DNA of 64,000 bases, from the NCBI GenBank assembly GCA_030272585.1, contig BSYQ01000011.1, positions 2,604,001-2,668,000 of the forward strand, written 5' to 3'. A model generated the notes under the pieces. That model did not search any database. It had not been told where the DNA came from and saw only the letters and a list, made by a program, of their open reading frames with translations. The translations under genes and the position numbers were made by a program. Below are positions 23,300 through 35,856 of the stretch, piece after piece (the stretch's first letter is position 1; every line of letters starts with the position of its first letter). Origin of the DNA: Bryopsis sp. KO-2023. Taxonomy: Eukaryota; Chlorophyta; Ulvophyceae; Bryopsidales; Bryopsidaceae.

Positions 23300-26200
23300 A
23301 TGTTGAAGAGGTCGCTTCTCTCAGCGTCGTTGCTTCTTATCCTGGTGGCTGGTGCCATCGGTCAAACCAATGAGCAGCAGGGAACTGGAGCCGCAGGGGT
23401 GATTGCTTTTTCGTCAGAAACTCCGAAGTCGTGTTACGTTTCTTCTTTGGTTTTTTCCTCTATCGAAGCCGACCGGCGAACAGAACAAGAATTTTCTTGT
23501 CATTGCTCAGGCTGGGACCTAACCTTAGTTCCCGCACGAGATCTCCGTCTCGCCGCCGCGATCTGAGAAGGATCTTTGTGTGAACTGTTACAAATATATA
23601 TCCACGTCGCTCAACAGAGACTCCCTTTTCCGCTTGGCTATCCAGATCTTTTTGGAGGAATATATTACTCCTCACACTTTTGCTTTCTAGTTTTCGGTGT
23701 TACGTTTTCGTGCCGTTTACCTTGAACTGTTCCTCGTCCCCTTTTGTGTTAATAGTTTAGGAGAAGTACAAAAACACAATCTGTTCTTCACCAAAATTCC
23801 TTTCAATTACATTTTCTGCCAAGAAATCCATCAATAAGATCCCACACAAAATTACCATGAAGAGTGATATCGCAGCATTAAATTCAATTTTCTTGGGGGG
23901 GGGGATGAAAATGGTTTGATTCTTCTCTTGATATTGAATAGTGGTGGGTGCAGACCCCCCCGCCCCCCCCCCCAACGGAGCCCTCGAGAATTTGGAATTG
24001 AACCTTATTTTTGCTGTTTTCTGAAAAGAAAACACAATTTTTTTTTACGGCTGCTTTGTTTGTGTCACCTCTTCCATATTACAGGGGTCCGACTCTGCGG
24101 CAGTAGGGTCTGGAGATGCTCCAGAATCCACCAAAGAAAATGCATCCGACTCTACGGTCAATGGCGAAACGGCCCAATCTACAGACACAAAGGTAGTGCC
24201 TAAGCCTAAGGGCAAAGTTAATGCCGATGGAGCTCAACCTGCAGACGCATCGAATGTGGCCCAGTCTCCGAAATCAGTGAAGGCTAAGCAATCCACAGAC
24301 ACAACCGATGCAGCTCAAACCTCTGAAGCAACCAAGCCAGCAACAGCAAATGAAACTTCCAAGGAAAAGTCACAGGGAACCACCTCAGGGGCCACTACTA
24401 CTGCTGTCACCACACAAGCACAGAGTGGGCAGAATGGATCTGGGAATGGGGACGCGGAAGAAGAGGGGGGCGAAGAGTACCGCAGCGATCATGTGTCGGT
24501 TGATAAGCCGATAGTGTTGAAATGGTCAGGCGATCTCAATCCTGCCGGTGGGTGTGAATCTCTATTTTAGTTCTTGAACACAGCAGGAGGAAAAAAAAAA
24601 TTGGCTGGAACTGTAGAATATATATATACAGATATGACAAATCAGAAAGGAGTGTGGAGAAGGGAAACATTGTGTGGAAGATACTATTGAGTGCTAATAA
24701 TCAAGTGCTCAGATTCGAGACCAGCAGAAAAAAAAAAGAAGAATTATACAGTGGTTTTCTGCCAAGAGTAGATCTCTCTATACCTCCTTGGGCTAGGTGG
24801 GGCAGACAACAAGGGGAGGGTTAGCACCAATTAGGAATCGAATTGGGGTTGCCGGTTGCCCAGCCAATTGCATTCGTTGCAACCTAGCTCAGAACATTGC
24901 CCCAGGAGGAGATATATATGTTGATATATCGTTAGTGCGGCATTTCCAGGAGCATGTGAAGTCGACAAAGGCGTCTATTGCCGAAATATTAAGTATGGGG
25001 AGCAGCGAGTGCTTCGATGTCTGACAATGCAGATGGTCAGGCAGTGGGATGGCGATGATGACGGTAGGTGCTGAATTTTGCATTCTGGGGTTGTGAGTTA
25101 ATTTTTGAAATTTTTGAACAAATTTGTTATGAATGAGCATTATTTTCTACATATTTTTTGTGGTTGATATGCTGTTGTTTGAAGAAATATGAAAGGGGGG
25201 GGGAAGGGGTTGGGCAGGGACATCACTGGAAACGTTTGTTGAAATACATTTTCGTTCATTTTTTTTGGATTTTTTTCCCATTCTGGAGATTTATTTTATT
25301 CCTGTTCTCTTACGAAGGTGTGATCACTGCGGGCTGCATGGAAGAAATGGTTACATATAAGCTCCATCATACCCAGAGTATTAACGGGGACATCGAACTT
25401 GGTGAGAACTTGTCTTTCCTCTCATAGACAGCATTTTTTTTTGGCCTGGCTGGAATGAAAAAGAGAGAAATCAGCAAGCAGATTGCCCAGATGTGGCATC
25501 CATCCGACCCTGTATTTGAAACGTGGGCTGGCTTGACCGGAAACCCTTGCAAGAGTGGAAAGAGAAATTGCTGGACGAAAGACATATGTCGACACACTTT
25601 TGTGGGTTTTTTTACCAATGACCGTTTTGTCGAGTTCAAGTTTTCTTCTTTCTTTTCCTGTGATGAATATCGGGGTTTTTTCAGTACTAATCTCTCTGCT
25701 GTCGCTGTTTTGTGTGCGTGTGGGGGGGAATAACAGCGAAGGCTTGCTCCAAGGATGCTGAGAATCTCTGTCAGAACCCTGAAAGATATCAAGGCAGCGG
25801 TCAAGGTGGTGCTGTGGTTGCTTGTTTAAGGTAGGATGAAATACTCTTGTTTATTCATCCTAAGAGAATATATCCAGCAAAAGATTGAAGTACATCTGCA
25901 TGGATTTCGCTTTCTCTTGTGTGTTTTTTCGGTGTTTTTTTTTTTTTTTTTTGGGGGGGGGGTGCAGATGTTATGCTGTTTGATTCGAACTTGCCTGTTT
26001 TGGCACGATTTTTTGTGAGTATGGAATATGAGTCTTTCTCTCTGTGTTTGTTTATATTTTTCTGGAACAGGGTCCAGGAAAAATCTGTTTCGCCAGGCTG
26101 CCAGCAAGAATTGTTCAGAATCATCCGTGAGGTAAGATTGTTTTTTCCCATACAAAGTTTGTAAAAGGGTAAAAAGCTAATTTTGAGAGAATAGCAAAAC

Positions 26201-29200
26201 GTTCAAAAATCTGGTGAGAATACTGTACTCATACATAGATCATTGTCCTTACTGTAAGGAAATCCAATAAAAAGACAAAGAAAGTAATGAAATTTACAGC
26301 CGTTGATGAAAATGTGCTTGTATGGGAGCTCTGCTTAATATTTTCGGAAAGAGAAGTAATAATAGAATAAAATAATTCATAGAAAGCTTTCTCAGAGCAC
26401 AATGCAGATATCGAGTGCACGCACAGAAACGGACAGTTTGGGGCAAGGGGGGGGAGATAGAGAATCCTAATTTTAGCCAATGTGAAGTGTCTGTTGAATA
26501 TGTAAGCAGCTATTATTTTTTTATTTTTTTTTATTTTTTATTTTTGCTCAAAACATTCCCCCTCCCATGGGGTGTTGCAGGCTGCATACGATTTCCGTCT
26601 GGATGCAGCTCTCCATGCAAAATGTGCGGATGAGGTTTCAAAGCACTGTCCGAAAACTCCACCAGGGGAAGGCAGAGTCGTGGAGTGCTTGGTAATTCAA
26701 CAGGAAAAAACAATTACTTGTTTGGAGGAATATTAAAAAAAAAGAAAAGAAACATTGCATACAACTGAAGAAATCAAAGGAAAAGATCGGCTGTATGAGG
26801 GGAGCCGAAAAAACTAACTGGGGGGGGGGGGGCAAAAACAAACTGGGGGGGGGGGGCGTTGGGAAGGGGTGCTCTTACTAATCCATGAAACTTAGATGTG
26901 GCTGTCCTCCTGACAAACAGCACAAGGCTGCATTCCATGAAATGGAGAACGAGGAATGCAAGAAAGAAGTGCTCAGGCAGCTGAGGGAAACCTCGGGGGA
27001 CATACGCTTGAATCACCAACTTTACCAAGCCTGCAATTACGAGATGCAAAAATTTTGCCACGGAATCCAGCCTGGACAGCAAAAAATGCAAATATGCCTC
27101 GCAGAAAGCAGAGACGAGGAAGGTAAAGAAGACTGCATGGAGGGGCAGCAAATCCTATCGGAAGTCTGTCCTGGGTTTGGGAGTTTTTTGGCACGATACT
27201 TGGCGTTTGATTGATTGTGGTGTTGGATAAAAAAAATTTAATTGTTGGCTTTGTGTGAATATTTTTCTTTGTGGTCCCTCAGGATTCAGCACGAAGTGTA
27301 ATGCTGCTGTGGTGGAGTTGTTGAGCCACCTCATTGAGGATGTGCAAGAGGACGAAGTATTGACGGAAGGCTGCGCAGAGGATTTGAAAACCCTATGCGA
27401 TTTTGATGAGGTGATTCAATGTCCTACCCCCCCCCCACACACACACACATGTGTGGTTGCACATGGGAGAAAGATTTTCAGGATTCTCGGAAATGGTAAC
27501 TCTTATCAGAAGTATCAGGGACAACTGAAAAGGCACCTGATAATTTTAATGACGGGGGGTGGTAGGGCCATCAGGTTGCTCACACTTTCATATATCCACT
27601 GTGATGTTTTCATTACATACGCAAAAATTAAATTGATGTTGTTTATTTTTGCAAACTTTTTGGTGGCGTTATGCTTTTTCTTTTTTTTAAAGAAAATGAA
27701 AAATAGACCAAAACATTGTGTGTTGCTACTGTCACTCAAAGACGAACGAAAATGCCGATCATGGAGAGCTGCTTGCATGCCTGTCGAAGAATAAGTGAGT
27801 CGGTTGGTAGTAGGTTTTGAATCCTTGAATTTAGACTTGTTATCAAATCCTTTCCCCCCTCCCTGTCTCCCTCCAAAGTTTGCTCCAATTTTCTCCTGAA
27901 GTGTGTGTGTTTTTTGCGGACTTTTGTTGTTTGATCCTAGTTTTTTTTTTTTGCTTGTTTCTGATCTGACCAAAACTTTGGAACAGGGAAAAGTTGCATA
28001 AGTCTTGCATTGGCGAAGTTTCGAGGCTCTTGGAAGAACAGTTTCGAAATATCAACCTGAATCCCAAACTGCAGGGTGCTTGTGGGACAGACATTCAAAC
28101 GCACTGCCCCGACACCGTACAGGTATTTTTATTTTTTACGATATTGTACCGATGAACCTGATATGTGAAAATAGTTTTTTTTTTTGGTGTTTCTCGTGTT
28201 TTTCTTGGTTTTTTTATTTTTTGTTGTTGGGATCTTTCATTCAAACAACTTTTTTGTATTAAAACATGTCCATAACATGATTGTGTCTTTTCCTTGTTTT
28301 AATATATGATCATGTTGAATCATAGGATGAGGGTTTGACTGTGGAGTGCTTGGTGAAGAAGAGAGACAATTTGACGGACGCATGCGGAAAGCTGTTGTTC
28401 GAACAGAGAATAGTCAGGAACCAAAGCATCGCTTACAATATGGTTTTGAAAAAAGCCTGTGCCAAAGATCAACAAACATTTTGCAAAAACGTAAGTAAAG
28501 GCTTCCAACCAAAACGCTCTTCCCCGAAAAAAAAAAAAAAAAAAATCAATTTTTTCAAGGAAAATAATTACATACATAATATAATATATGGAATTTTTAC
28601 AAGATAGATGTAATATTATGGTAATATATGTAACCCCAGCTGCTGTTTTTTTTTTTACTTTGTAAATATATATATTTGCATGCATGTATTTTTTGTTGCA
28701 TGTGTGAAATAGCTTTTCTGTTGGGTTTTTTTCTTCGATTTGATGACCTTTCCCCTGAACATGGCTTCCTTATGGGTGGGTGTTATCGAATTTTGCAAAG
28801 CTTTTTTTTTTTATCTCAAAGTTTATTTTATTTTATATTTTATTTTATTGTATTTTAGTTTATTTTATTTTAGTTTAGTTTGTTGTGTCTCGCTGCTATT
28901 AAAGGTGGAACCAGGTGAAGGACGAGTGACACAATGTCTTATGCAAAACTTCGACGATGAAAAGATGACCATGAACTGCAAAAAGGCGCTGTCTGGATTG
29001 GCCAAGGACGAGGCCGAGGACTACAGATTGGATCCTCAATTGGAAAAGGTTGCATTCAGCCCCGATCAATACAAATCAAAAAAAAAATAAAAATCACCCG
29101 AAAATGAGTTGCATTCATCCTCTTTTTTGTAAATCATTAGCAGCTTCGAATTTATAACTCAAAACTGCGGAAAATCATCCTCGCATTGCACCATCACGAT

Positions 29201-29992
29201 ATGATTAATTTTTTATTTTATTCTTGGTTTATTTTTTCCAGGCATGCAGAGCAGATGCAGTGGCTTTGTGCAAAGGAGTGTGCGATGCAGGGGATGGAAA
29301 GGAAAGCTGTGACGGAAAAGTTATCGCGTGTTTGGAATATAACACCCTTCAAGAAGAGGGTCGCATGGACGTGGGGGTGGCTGATGAAGATCCAGTGAAC
29401 CCGGATTCTCAAGTCAGCGAGGAATGTCAAAGGGCATTGAATTTCAGAACCAGAATGCAAGCAGCTGATTTCAGGTGATTTGAGCACTTCTCTTTTCTTT
29501 AACAACGGGGGCGAGTCATGTCCTCTTTTTTTTGGTTCGAAGCAGAAAAAAATATGTGGAAGTGTGGAAGACAGAAATCAGGGTAGTGGCAGACTGATTT
29601 GTTGTATCTATTGGGGACAATGAAAGGGTCGATGTGCTTCTGTTTTTTCGAACAGGAATAACGAGGTTTTAGCGGACGCATGCCACGAGGATGCTCAAAA
29701 GCTTTGCCTTTCTGGCGATAATCCTGTCAAACCTGGTAGGGTTTCTCTGAATAAGAATTTGACCACTGTGTGTTTTGACGAACATGCTTCTCAATTTTGG
29801 GGACATCAGATATTCAAAGGATTTGTGGTACAGTTGCAAAGGAGGTAAATTGAACTCCAGAAAATGACTCGAGTGCTGGAGTTACTTTTAATTCTTGATG
29901 GAGTCTGTGTGGAAACGCCGAGAGTAGTAGAATGCTTGCTCTTGCATATGCAGAGATTATGCAAGTGTTGTGACTTTCGCCTTTCTTTTTTT

Positions 29993-30023
<31 letters not shown>

Positions 30024-33000
30024 GATTTTAGATTTGAAGAAATTTAAGCGCGGGTGTTTCATCCAGGGATGGGCCGCATTTTCGATTGTTTGTTCGAAAG
30101 ATTCCCTGACTTGTCTGAAGCTTGCCAAGCAGAGGAGCTGAAATTTAAGATTGTGCAATCAGAAAGCGTCCAAAGGTTACCTCACTTGTTCAAGGTAACT
30201 TCTTTTTGCCCCCCCCCCATAAGATTAAAAAATGAAGGGGGGAAAGGAACTGCTGATTTTTTCAAACATTTTGGAAATGTGAGCACTAGTTGACATTTGA
30301 AAAATTTTTCCTTCTTGCGAAAATTTGATGCTTTATTTGAAAACAGACCTTTCAATTTCAGCTTTCCTCCCCCCTCCCCCCCCCCCAAAAAAAAAGGAGT
30401 GCTGATTGTATATCATGATCTCTGAAATTTTGATTTGTGAAAGATGGAAAATCTTTGCATGGTCAGATTTTTTAGTGTGTTCTGTTGTGTTTGCTAACCC
30501 CCCTTTTCTTTGTGTGTATTGAAAAAAAAAAAAGGTTTGTCAGATGGAAACAGCATATTTCTGTTCAAAAGTTACTCCAACGGGAGGCCATGTGTTGAAA
30601 TGCTTGGAGAACAATGTTGAATCTTCACCAGGTCATTACACCCCAGAATGCAAAGCAGCACTCTCCAACAGAGCAAAAAATCTCCAGAAAGACTACAGGT
30701 CAGGATATACACACCAGGTCTTCTTGAATGTTGCGTAAACGTACATCATTAATTATTATATTATTAAAGAAAGTTGTTTTTCTTTCCTTTTTTCTTTTCA
30801 TTTCTGTATGTGTGTCCCCACATTGCTATTGTTTGTTTGTTTTAACAAAGAAAGTGCTTGAGATCCGAATGAATTCCTGTCCAGATTTGATGAGGGGCTT
30901 CACAAGCACTGCAAAGCTGTTGCAAAGAAATACAAATGTCCGGCTATGAAACCCCAGAACATGTCCAACGGAAAAATTTTCATGTGCCTCGTAGAGCATT
31001 ACAATGAGCTCCTGGACAACGTAGGCTATTTATTGTTACCCTGCAAATTCACGTGTGACTAAATGGGAAAGAAAACGTTGACTGGTTGATTCGTTTTTAT
31101 TTTGTTTTATTTTGTTTCATGCGCGATTGATTTGGATAAAGCATCGGCTGCGTTTTTTTCCTTCTTTTTTTCACATTCTGTTGAGGGGATGAATTGTATG
31201 CATACGAAAAATATATATATTTTTTCAGGGAAAAACATAAGCCTGATAAGTGGGCAGCTCCTGGATTTTTTTCGTGTTGTTTTTTTTTCAATGTTTGTCC
31301 TGAAATCCTCAAGCAGATTGTCCACAATGCAAATGAGTCATACTGGCCCAAGCAGCACGTCATAATATGTGTTTTCATTCCTTGCAAAATTAAAATTAGA
31401 TTTATTCCAGTTGCATGTGCTTGCACACATATCTAAACTCGCTCTTGCTTTTATTCGATATAAAAACTAAATAAAACCCAATAGAATTGAGTTGAGAATC
31501 AAATTTGCATTCTGTCCCTTCGATGCGCTCATTTATTTATCTAATTTGGTGGTTCCTTGTCTTTCATATTTCAGCAACGCGATAGCAGATGTGCTGGGGA
31601 AATGTCGAGAGTCGTGAGGCAATTATTTTTCCATTACCAAAAGGGGGCTCCCGTAACAAATGTTTGCGACGCTGATCTGGAGACTATTTGTGCAACCATG
31701 GAGGAAAAAGTAGGAAGACACTCCGGGCGATACACTCGGTAAGTGGGGCCCCTGTAGGAATTCGAATTCGAATTCTGTTTTTTTTTTTTTTCTGTTGAAA
31801 TAGAACGGATGATACGAAGACACGGATACGGGGTTGTTTTTTTTTTTTAATCATTATTGGTTCGTTATTATTGTTGTAGAGCAGTGGGCCTGTATGACTC
31901 ATTTGCACAGTGGACAACCTACGTTGTGTTGTCAGCCTCGATGTAGTTTGTATGAACACACACACACATCTTTTATTGTGTTTGCTTATTTTTGTTTTTT
32001 CGTTTCTCGCAGGTGCTTGGGTGACTACTTGAAGAAGCATGAAAACATGCCCTCACAACAATGTGATAAGCTGGTTGCCGTTGGGAAGAGCACCGGTGGC
32101 ACTGAGAATGGGTAAAGAGAACTTGTGCATACATTTCATTCCATTAATTGCATTTTTTGCACAAAGCAGCTACGTGCCGCCATGTGGCTCCTTTTCTTCA
32201 TGTTGTTTCTCAATTCCGCCCTTTTTGAAACCTCAGTGGTAAAATCCATCCATCTCATGGAATTTTGACACCCGTTTTTTCGGTTGAGAATTTTCTCGAG
32301 AGTTTTAGGGGTGGCTTTTTTTTTGGAAGGGGGGGGGAGCATCTGTCTGACAATGGAATTAGAATGTGCTGACGACTGTTTGCAGGCAAAGCATAAAGAA
32401 TGAACAGCTCCTGAAACAACAGATCGAGGCCTCCAAAGCACAGCAGAAGCATGTAAGTATCTTTACATAAAAATCGATCAATTTTGCTACCATTAGAGTT
32501 TGTTTCGTATTTTTTTCGAGGTTGCTCTGAAAAGCATCGAAGCTGTAATGCAAGATTCTGACCAACTTTTTTTGCCCCCTGTGTTTAGATCGAAGACAGG
32601 CTATTATCCCTGAGCAATCAACTCAAGGCAGCACAAGATGAAAACACTGCCACCTCGAAGGAAAATGCAATGGACAAGAACACTCTCGTCGGTAAGCACT
32701 CATCCAGGATTCAATAATAGCATAGCACCATTAGAAGGACTAAGCTTGAGAAATGCCACCCATCTTGAGTGAAATATGTGTCGTCAGTTCAAGAAACGGT
32801 TTTTAAAAGGGCCTTGGATAGTTGAGAAAAGAGCTCAAGCATGGATATGTGAAACCTTGATGTGTTCGTTCGATTGTAGAAAAATCTGCCACTGTTCCTA
32901 GATTTTTTTTACCAGAATCCTGTTTCCAAGAAGATGATTGTTCTTAGTCAGATATTTTATTTTATTTTGTTTTATTGCTTTTGTCAGGAGTGGTGGCTTT

Positions 33001-33100
33001 GTTCGGGGTTCTCCTGCTTGCAGCGATTGTTGGAGCTGTCTGGGCAGTGCGAAAATACTTGAACAAGGGCTACATGGTTCTTAAGAGTGGCGATGTCTGA
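23300..33100 (+). CDS. GLG1: GLG1-like Golgi cysteine-rich sialoglycoprotein, 23 exons
   Basis: Exons are 23300-23398, 24085-24547, 24950-25063, 25318-25401, 25737-25830, 26071-26131, 26581-26691, 26921-27122, 27283-27410, 27742-27794, 27987-28122, 28326-28490, 28905-29048, 29242-29474, 29656-29735, 30067-30194, 30535-30698, about 30861-31020, 31575-31738, 32013-32111, 32386-32452, 32589-32691 and 32988-33100. The product is about 1,054 aa: a signal peptide (MLKRSLLSASLLLILVAGA), a Ser/Thr/Gln/Ala-rich segment (about 34-187), then GLG1-type blocks of the pattern C-x(n)-D-x(n)-C ending in CL, of which I count twelve CL ends. A short coiled coil (about 960-1010), one membrane helix (VVALFGVLLLAAIVGAVWAV) and a short cytosolic tail follow. 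Human GLG1 (about 1,180 aa) has the same plan and acts in the Golgi as a glycoprotein-binding receptor. All junctions are GT-AG in phase except the one before 30861. Confidence 0.88.
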
Positions 33101-34404
33101 CATGCAACACATGCCCTCCCTTCTTCCGTGCTTGTGAGGCTTTTTTTCCCTTGGACAGGAAAACATGAAGATAGGCCTATGTGTGTATGCGTGTTCGATC
33201 CCTTGGCTCACACAAAAAGGGGGGAGAAAGAGTGAGAAAAGAGTGAAAATTTGAGAGAGTGTTTGCGGACTTCCACAAAAATGAGGTCGGGGGAAAGGGG
33301 GTGAAAACCAATAAAAGTGTGTTGGTTCACTAAGGTGCCAGGTGCAAAACAACGCATGACTCTAGAATTGCGCTTTTTGATTGCCGGAGTGTCACTTTTT
33401 TTTCTTTTTTTTCTTTTTATTTGGAGTGGGGTCCTTGTGTCGTATGTTTGCATAATTGTAAAATGTTGGTTGCCCCTTGCTAGGAAGGGGGCTAGGAAAT
33501 CACAGGATTCCTAAGTCTGTGTTGTGTCGATTTATGGAAAAGGGCAATGCTTGGGGATGAGGGAGGAGTTTTTGTCGGTCCTGCTGGATTGTGATTGAAT
33601 GGGGTGTTTCCTTGTGGTTTTTGGGGGGGATTTTGGATAATGGGGGGATGTCTGGGAGCTTCAAGATTAAGCAATTGGCCAAAACTAGGGGATAAATTGA
33701 GGTGATTTTCTGCTCCTGGTAGAGTCCACCGGTGGGTTAGCCCTGCCACGAACTGTTGCTTGACTGGTGCTTCCATTGTAATACTGCTTCATCTTCTGCA
33801 CCTGAGCCCTTCTTTGGGAGGTTCCCATTTATTTCAAGAACCAAAACCCCACTTGTACCTGCAGCCAGATGTACAATTTTGGAAGGACATCTCAAGCGCA
33901 GCATAAGCTTGCACGCGGAGGATGCAGAGGTTGTGGTGTTTCTCCTCAACAATCGGAATGGAGAAGTAAGAATAACACACGTGTTTGTTCGAAAATAAGG
34001 TGCTTGCACGAAACTCAATGGATTGGGCTTATGTCGAGAGGGGATTGATCAATGCTGTCCTCCTGTGAAAAATATCACAAAAACCTTACACCTCCAAATC
34101 TTTCAAGATATTCTTGATGAACCCAAATCCAGGGTCACTTTTCCTTTGCAAAGCAGGAAGCACCATTCATACATCCCCATCCACTAGTTGTTTGATCAAT
34201 CTATTGTAGCTTCTTTAGAACCAACACACCCAATTCAGATCGGGGGGGTCCCCGGTCCCCCCCCCCCTGCATGCTTGAAAAACATCATCTTTTGGTGGTT
34301 GGTTGGATCCCCTCGCTCTCAAAACATCCACAAACTCGCACTCACTCACAAAAAACCCTGAATTATTTGCGCTACGTCGCCCCACCGAAAAACGGACGTG
34401 CAGA
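33101..34404. other. Convergent 3' regions of GLG1-like and HDAC genes
   Basis: This should contain both 3' UTRs. At 33740-34020 both strands carry open frames of 80-93 codons with fairly protein-like composition (plus strand: PLVPAARCTILEGHLKRSI), but I recognise no family and no start or splice context decides the strand. The rest shows G- and C-runs and nothing gene-like. Confidence 0.4.
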
Positions 34405-35856
34405 TCATAGATCCCTTCCCCCCATGACTAGTCCCCCTTCAAAATCCTCCATAAAGGACTCCCATCTCTGCTCAACTGCATCGCTCTCCATTTGGGGCCA
34501 TTTTTTCGCAAGCTGCCGGGCCACTCTGAAAATCAGCCCCTCAGTTTCCGGTTTCAACTTTTTGGTCGGGTCTAATTTTGCGGGGGCTTCCCCCAACAGC
34601 ACTCGAACGCAGTTCTGAACTGCATCGGCCATCATCTCCAGATTATAACCGCCCTCTAATGCTAGCACCACCCGGCCTCCTGCAAACTTGAGCATTTTCT
34701 GCGTCAGGTGGCCGTAGCATTCTGGAGAAACTCTCATCCCCCCCAAAGGGTCACCGTCAATTGCATCGAAACCTGCCGACACCAGGACTATGTCCGGGTC
34801 GAAGATTTCGCACAACGGCTCCACCAGGGTGGAAAACACCGCCATGTAATCTGCATCCCCGAATCCGCCCTTCGGAAATGGCACGTTGACATTGTAGCCC
34901 ACTCCTTCGCCGCCACCGATTTCGCTCACGTTTCCGGTTTGCGGGTAAAACCCCCTGCCTCTGTGAAGCGAGATGTACATCACCCTCGCATCTTCGTAAA
35001 ACATGTTTTGAAGGCCGTTGCCGTGGTGGACGTCCCAGTCCAAAATCAACACCCTCGACACGCTGCTCGACGTTTGCAAGAGCCGCAAAGCGGCCAGCGC
35101 GACGTTGTTGTAGAAACAGAAGCCCATCGCTCGATTGCACTCGGCGTGGTGCCCAGGGGGACGAATCAGAGCGAGAGCGCGTTGGACGTCGCCCTTGGAG
35201 ACGGCCTGTGCGGAGGAAATGCAGCAACCCGCCGACAGTCGAGCGCAGGACGCAGTGCTTTCGTTGAAATAGATGTCCCCGAACTCGATATACGATACCC
35301 CCTCGACGTCGCGTTCTGCCTCCACCGCGTCAATGTGGGATTGAGGGTGGGCCAGGAGCAGCTCCGCCGTCTCCGCTGGGCGCGAAGGAATCGTGCAACA
35401 TCTCTCCAGCAGTCCTGTTTCCTCTAACCGTTGAAACGGACGTTTGATTCGTCCAGGACACTCCACGTGACCTGCTGGGTCTTCGTGCAGCTCCATCGCG
35501 GAATCGTACACCACTCCCACGCGCGAATCACCCCAACTCGGAGCCGCTGGAGGCGACACCATCTCCTTGGCATCCTCGTCCAGCGTTTTCGAACTGACGG
35601 CTAGGATGTCCTTCTCCTGAAGCGTCACGACTTCGGCGTTCGGGGGATGACTTGGCGTCAGGCCCCCTTCGCTCAGCGCTAGCGACCCCAGCTTGTCGGC
35701 CAACTCTGCGTTGACGTCGATATCTTGGCTTTGGCTGGAAATTTCCGTTGTTTCGACGGTTTCCCGGACAGGGGCGTCGACTCCGTTTTCCACGGACGAA
35801 ACTGACAGGGTGCCGCCCCCCTCCAGGTTCGTCGCTTTTGGTTTGGTACCCTCCAT
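34405..35856 (-). CDS. Class II (HDA1/HDAC6-type) histone deacetylase
   Basis: An intronless 483-aa frame from ATG 35856. Residues 1-108 are an acidic Ser/Thr/Glu-rich extension. The zinc-dependent deacetylase domain spans about 112-430: GVVYDSAMELH, HVECPGRIKRPFQRL, a catalytic His pair in RPPGHHAE (235-238), zinc ligands Asp275 and His277 in DWDVHHGNG plus Asp364 in SAGFDA, and the catalytic Tyr404 in EGGYN. These features and the HVECPGR block are typical of class II enzymes. It removes acetyl groups from lysines of histones, or of tubulin and other proteins if cytosolic. It has a single catalytic domain and I see no ZnF-UBP finger, so it is HDA1-like rather than a full HDAC6. It is divergent from the TRP-like channel gene with 1.1 kb between starts. 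All catalytic residues are present. Confidence 0.94.
   Translation of the reverse strand: MEGTKPKATNLEGGGTLSVSSVENGVDAPVRETVETTEISSQSQDIDVNAELADKLGSLALSEGGLTPSHPPNAEVVTLQEKDILAVSSKTLDEDAKEMVSPPAAPSWGDSRVGVVYDSAMELHEDPAGHVECPGRIKRPFQRLEETGLLERCCTIPSRPAETAELLLAHPQSHIDAVEAERDVEGVSYIEFGDIYFNESTASCARLSAGCCISSAQAVSKGDVQRALALIRPPGHHAECNRAMGFCFYNNVALAALRLLQTSSSVSRVLILDWDVHHGNGLQNMFYEDARVMYISLHRGRGFYPQTGNVSEIGGGEGVGYNVNVPFPKGGFGDADYMAVFSTLVEPLCEIFDPDIVLVSAGFDAIDGDPLGGMRVSPECYGHLTQKMLKFAGGRVVLALEGGYNLEMMADAVQNCVRVLLGEAPAKLDPTKKLKPETEGLIFRVARQLAKKWPQMESDAVEQRWESFMEDFEGGLVMGGRDL

Noticed and set aside
24780-24905. tRNA-like sequence on the minus strand in a GLG1 intron
   Set aside because: There is only a weak B-box resemblance (AATTCGATTCC) and no convincing A box or cloverleaf.
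34708-35427. 239-codon plus-strand ORF
   Set aside because: It is antisense to the histone deacetylase, whose catalytic motifs are complete; Arg/His-rich composition is typical of a shadow frame.
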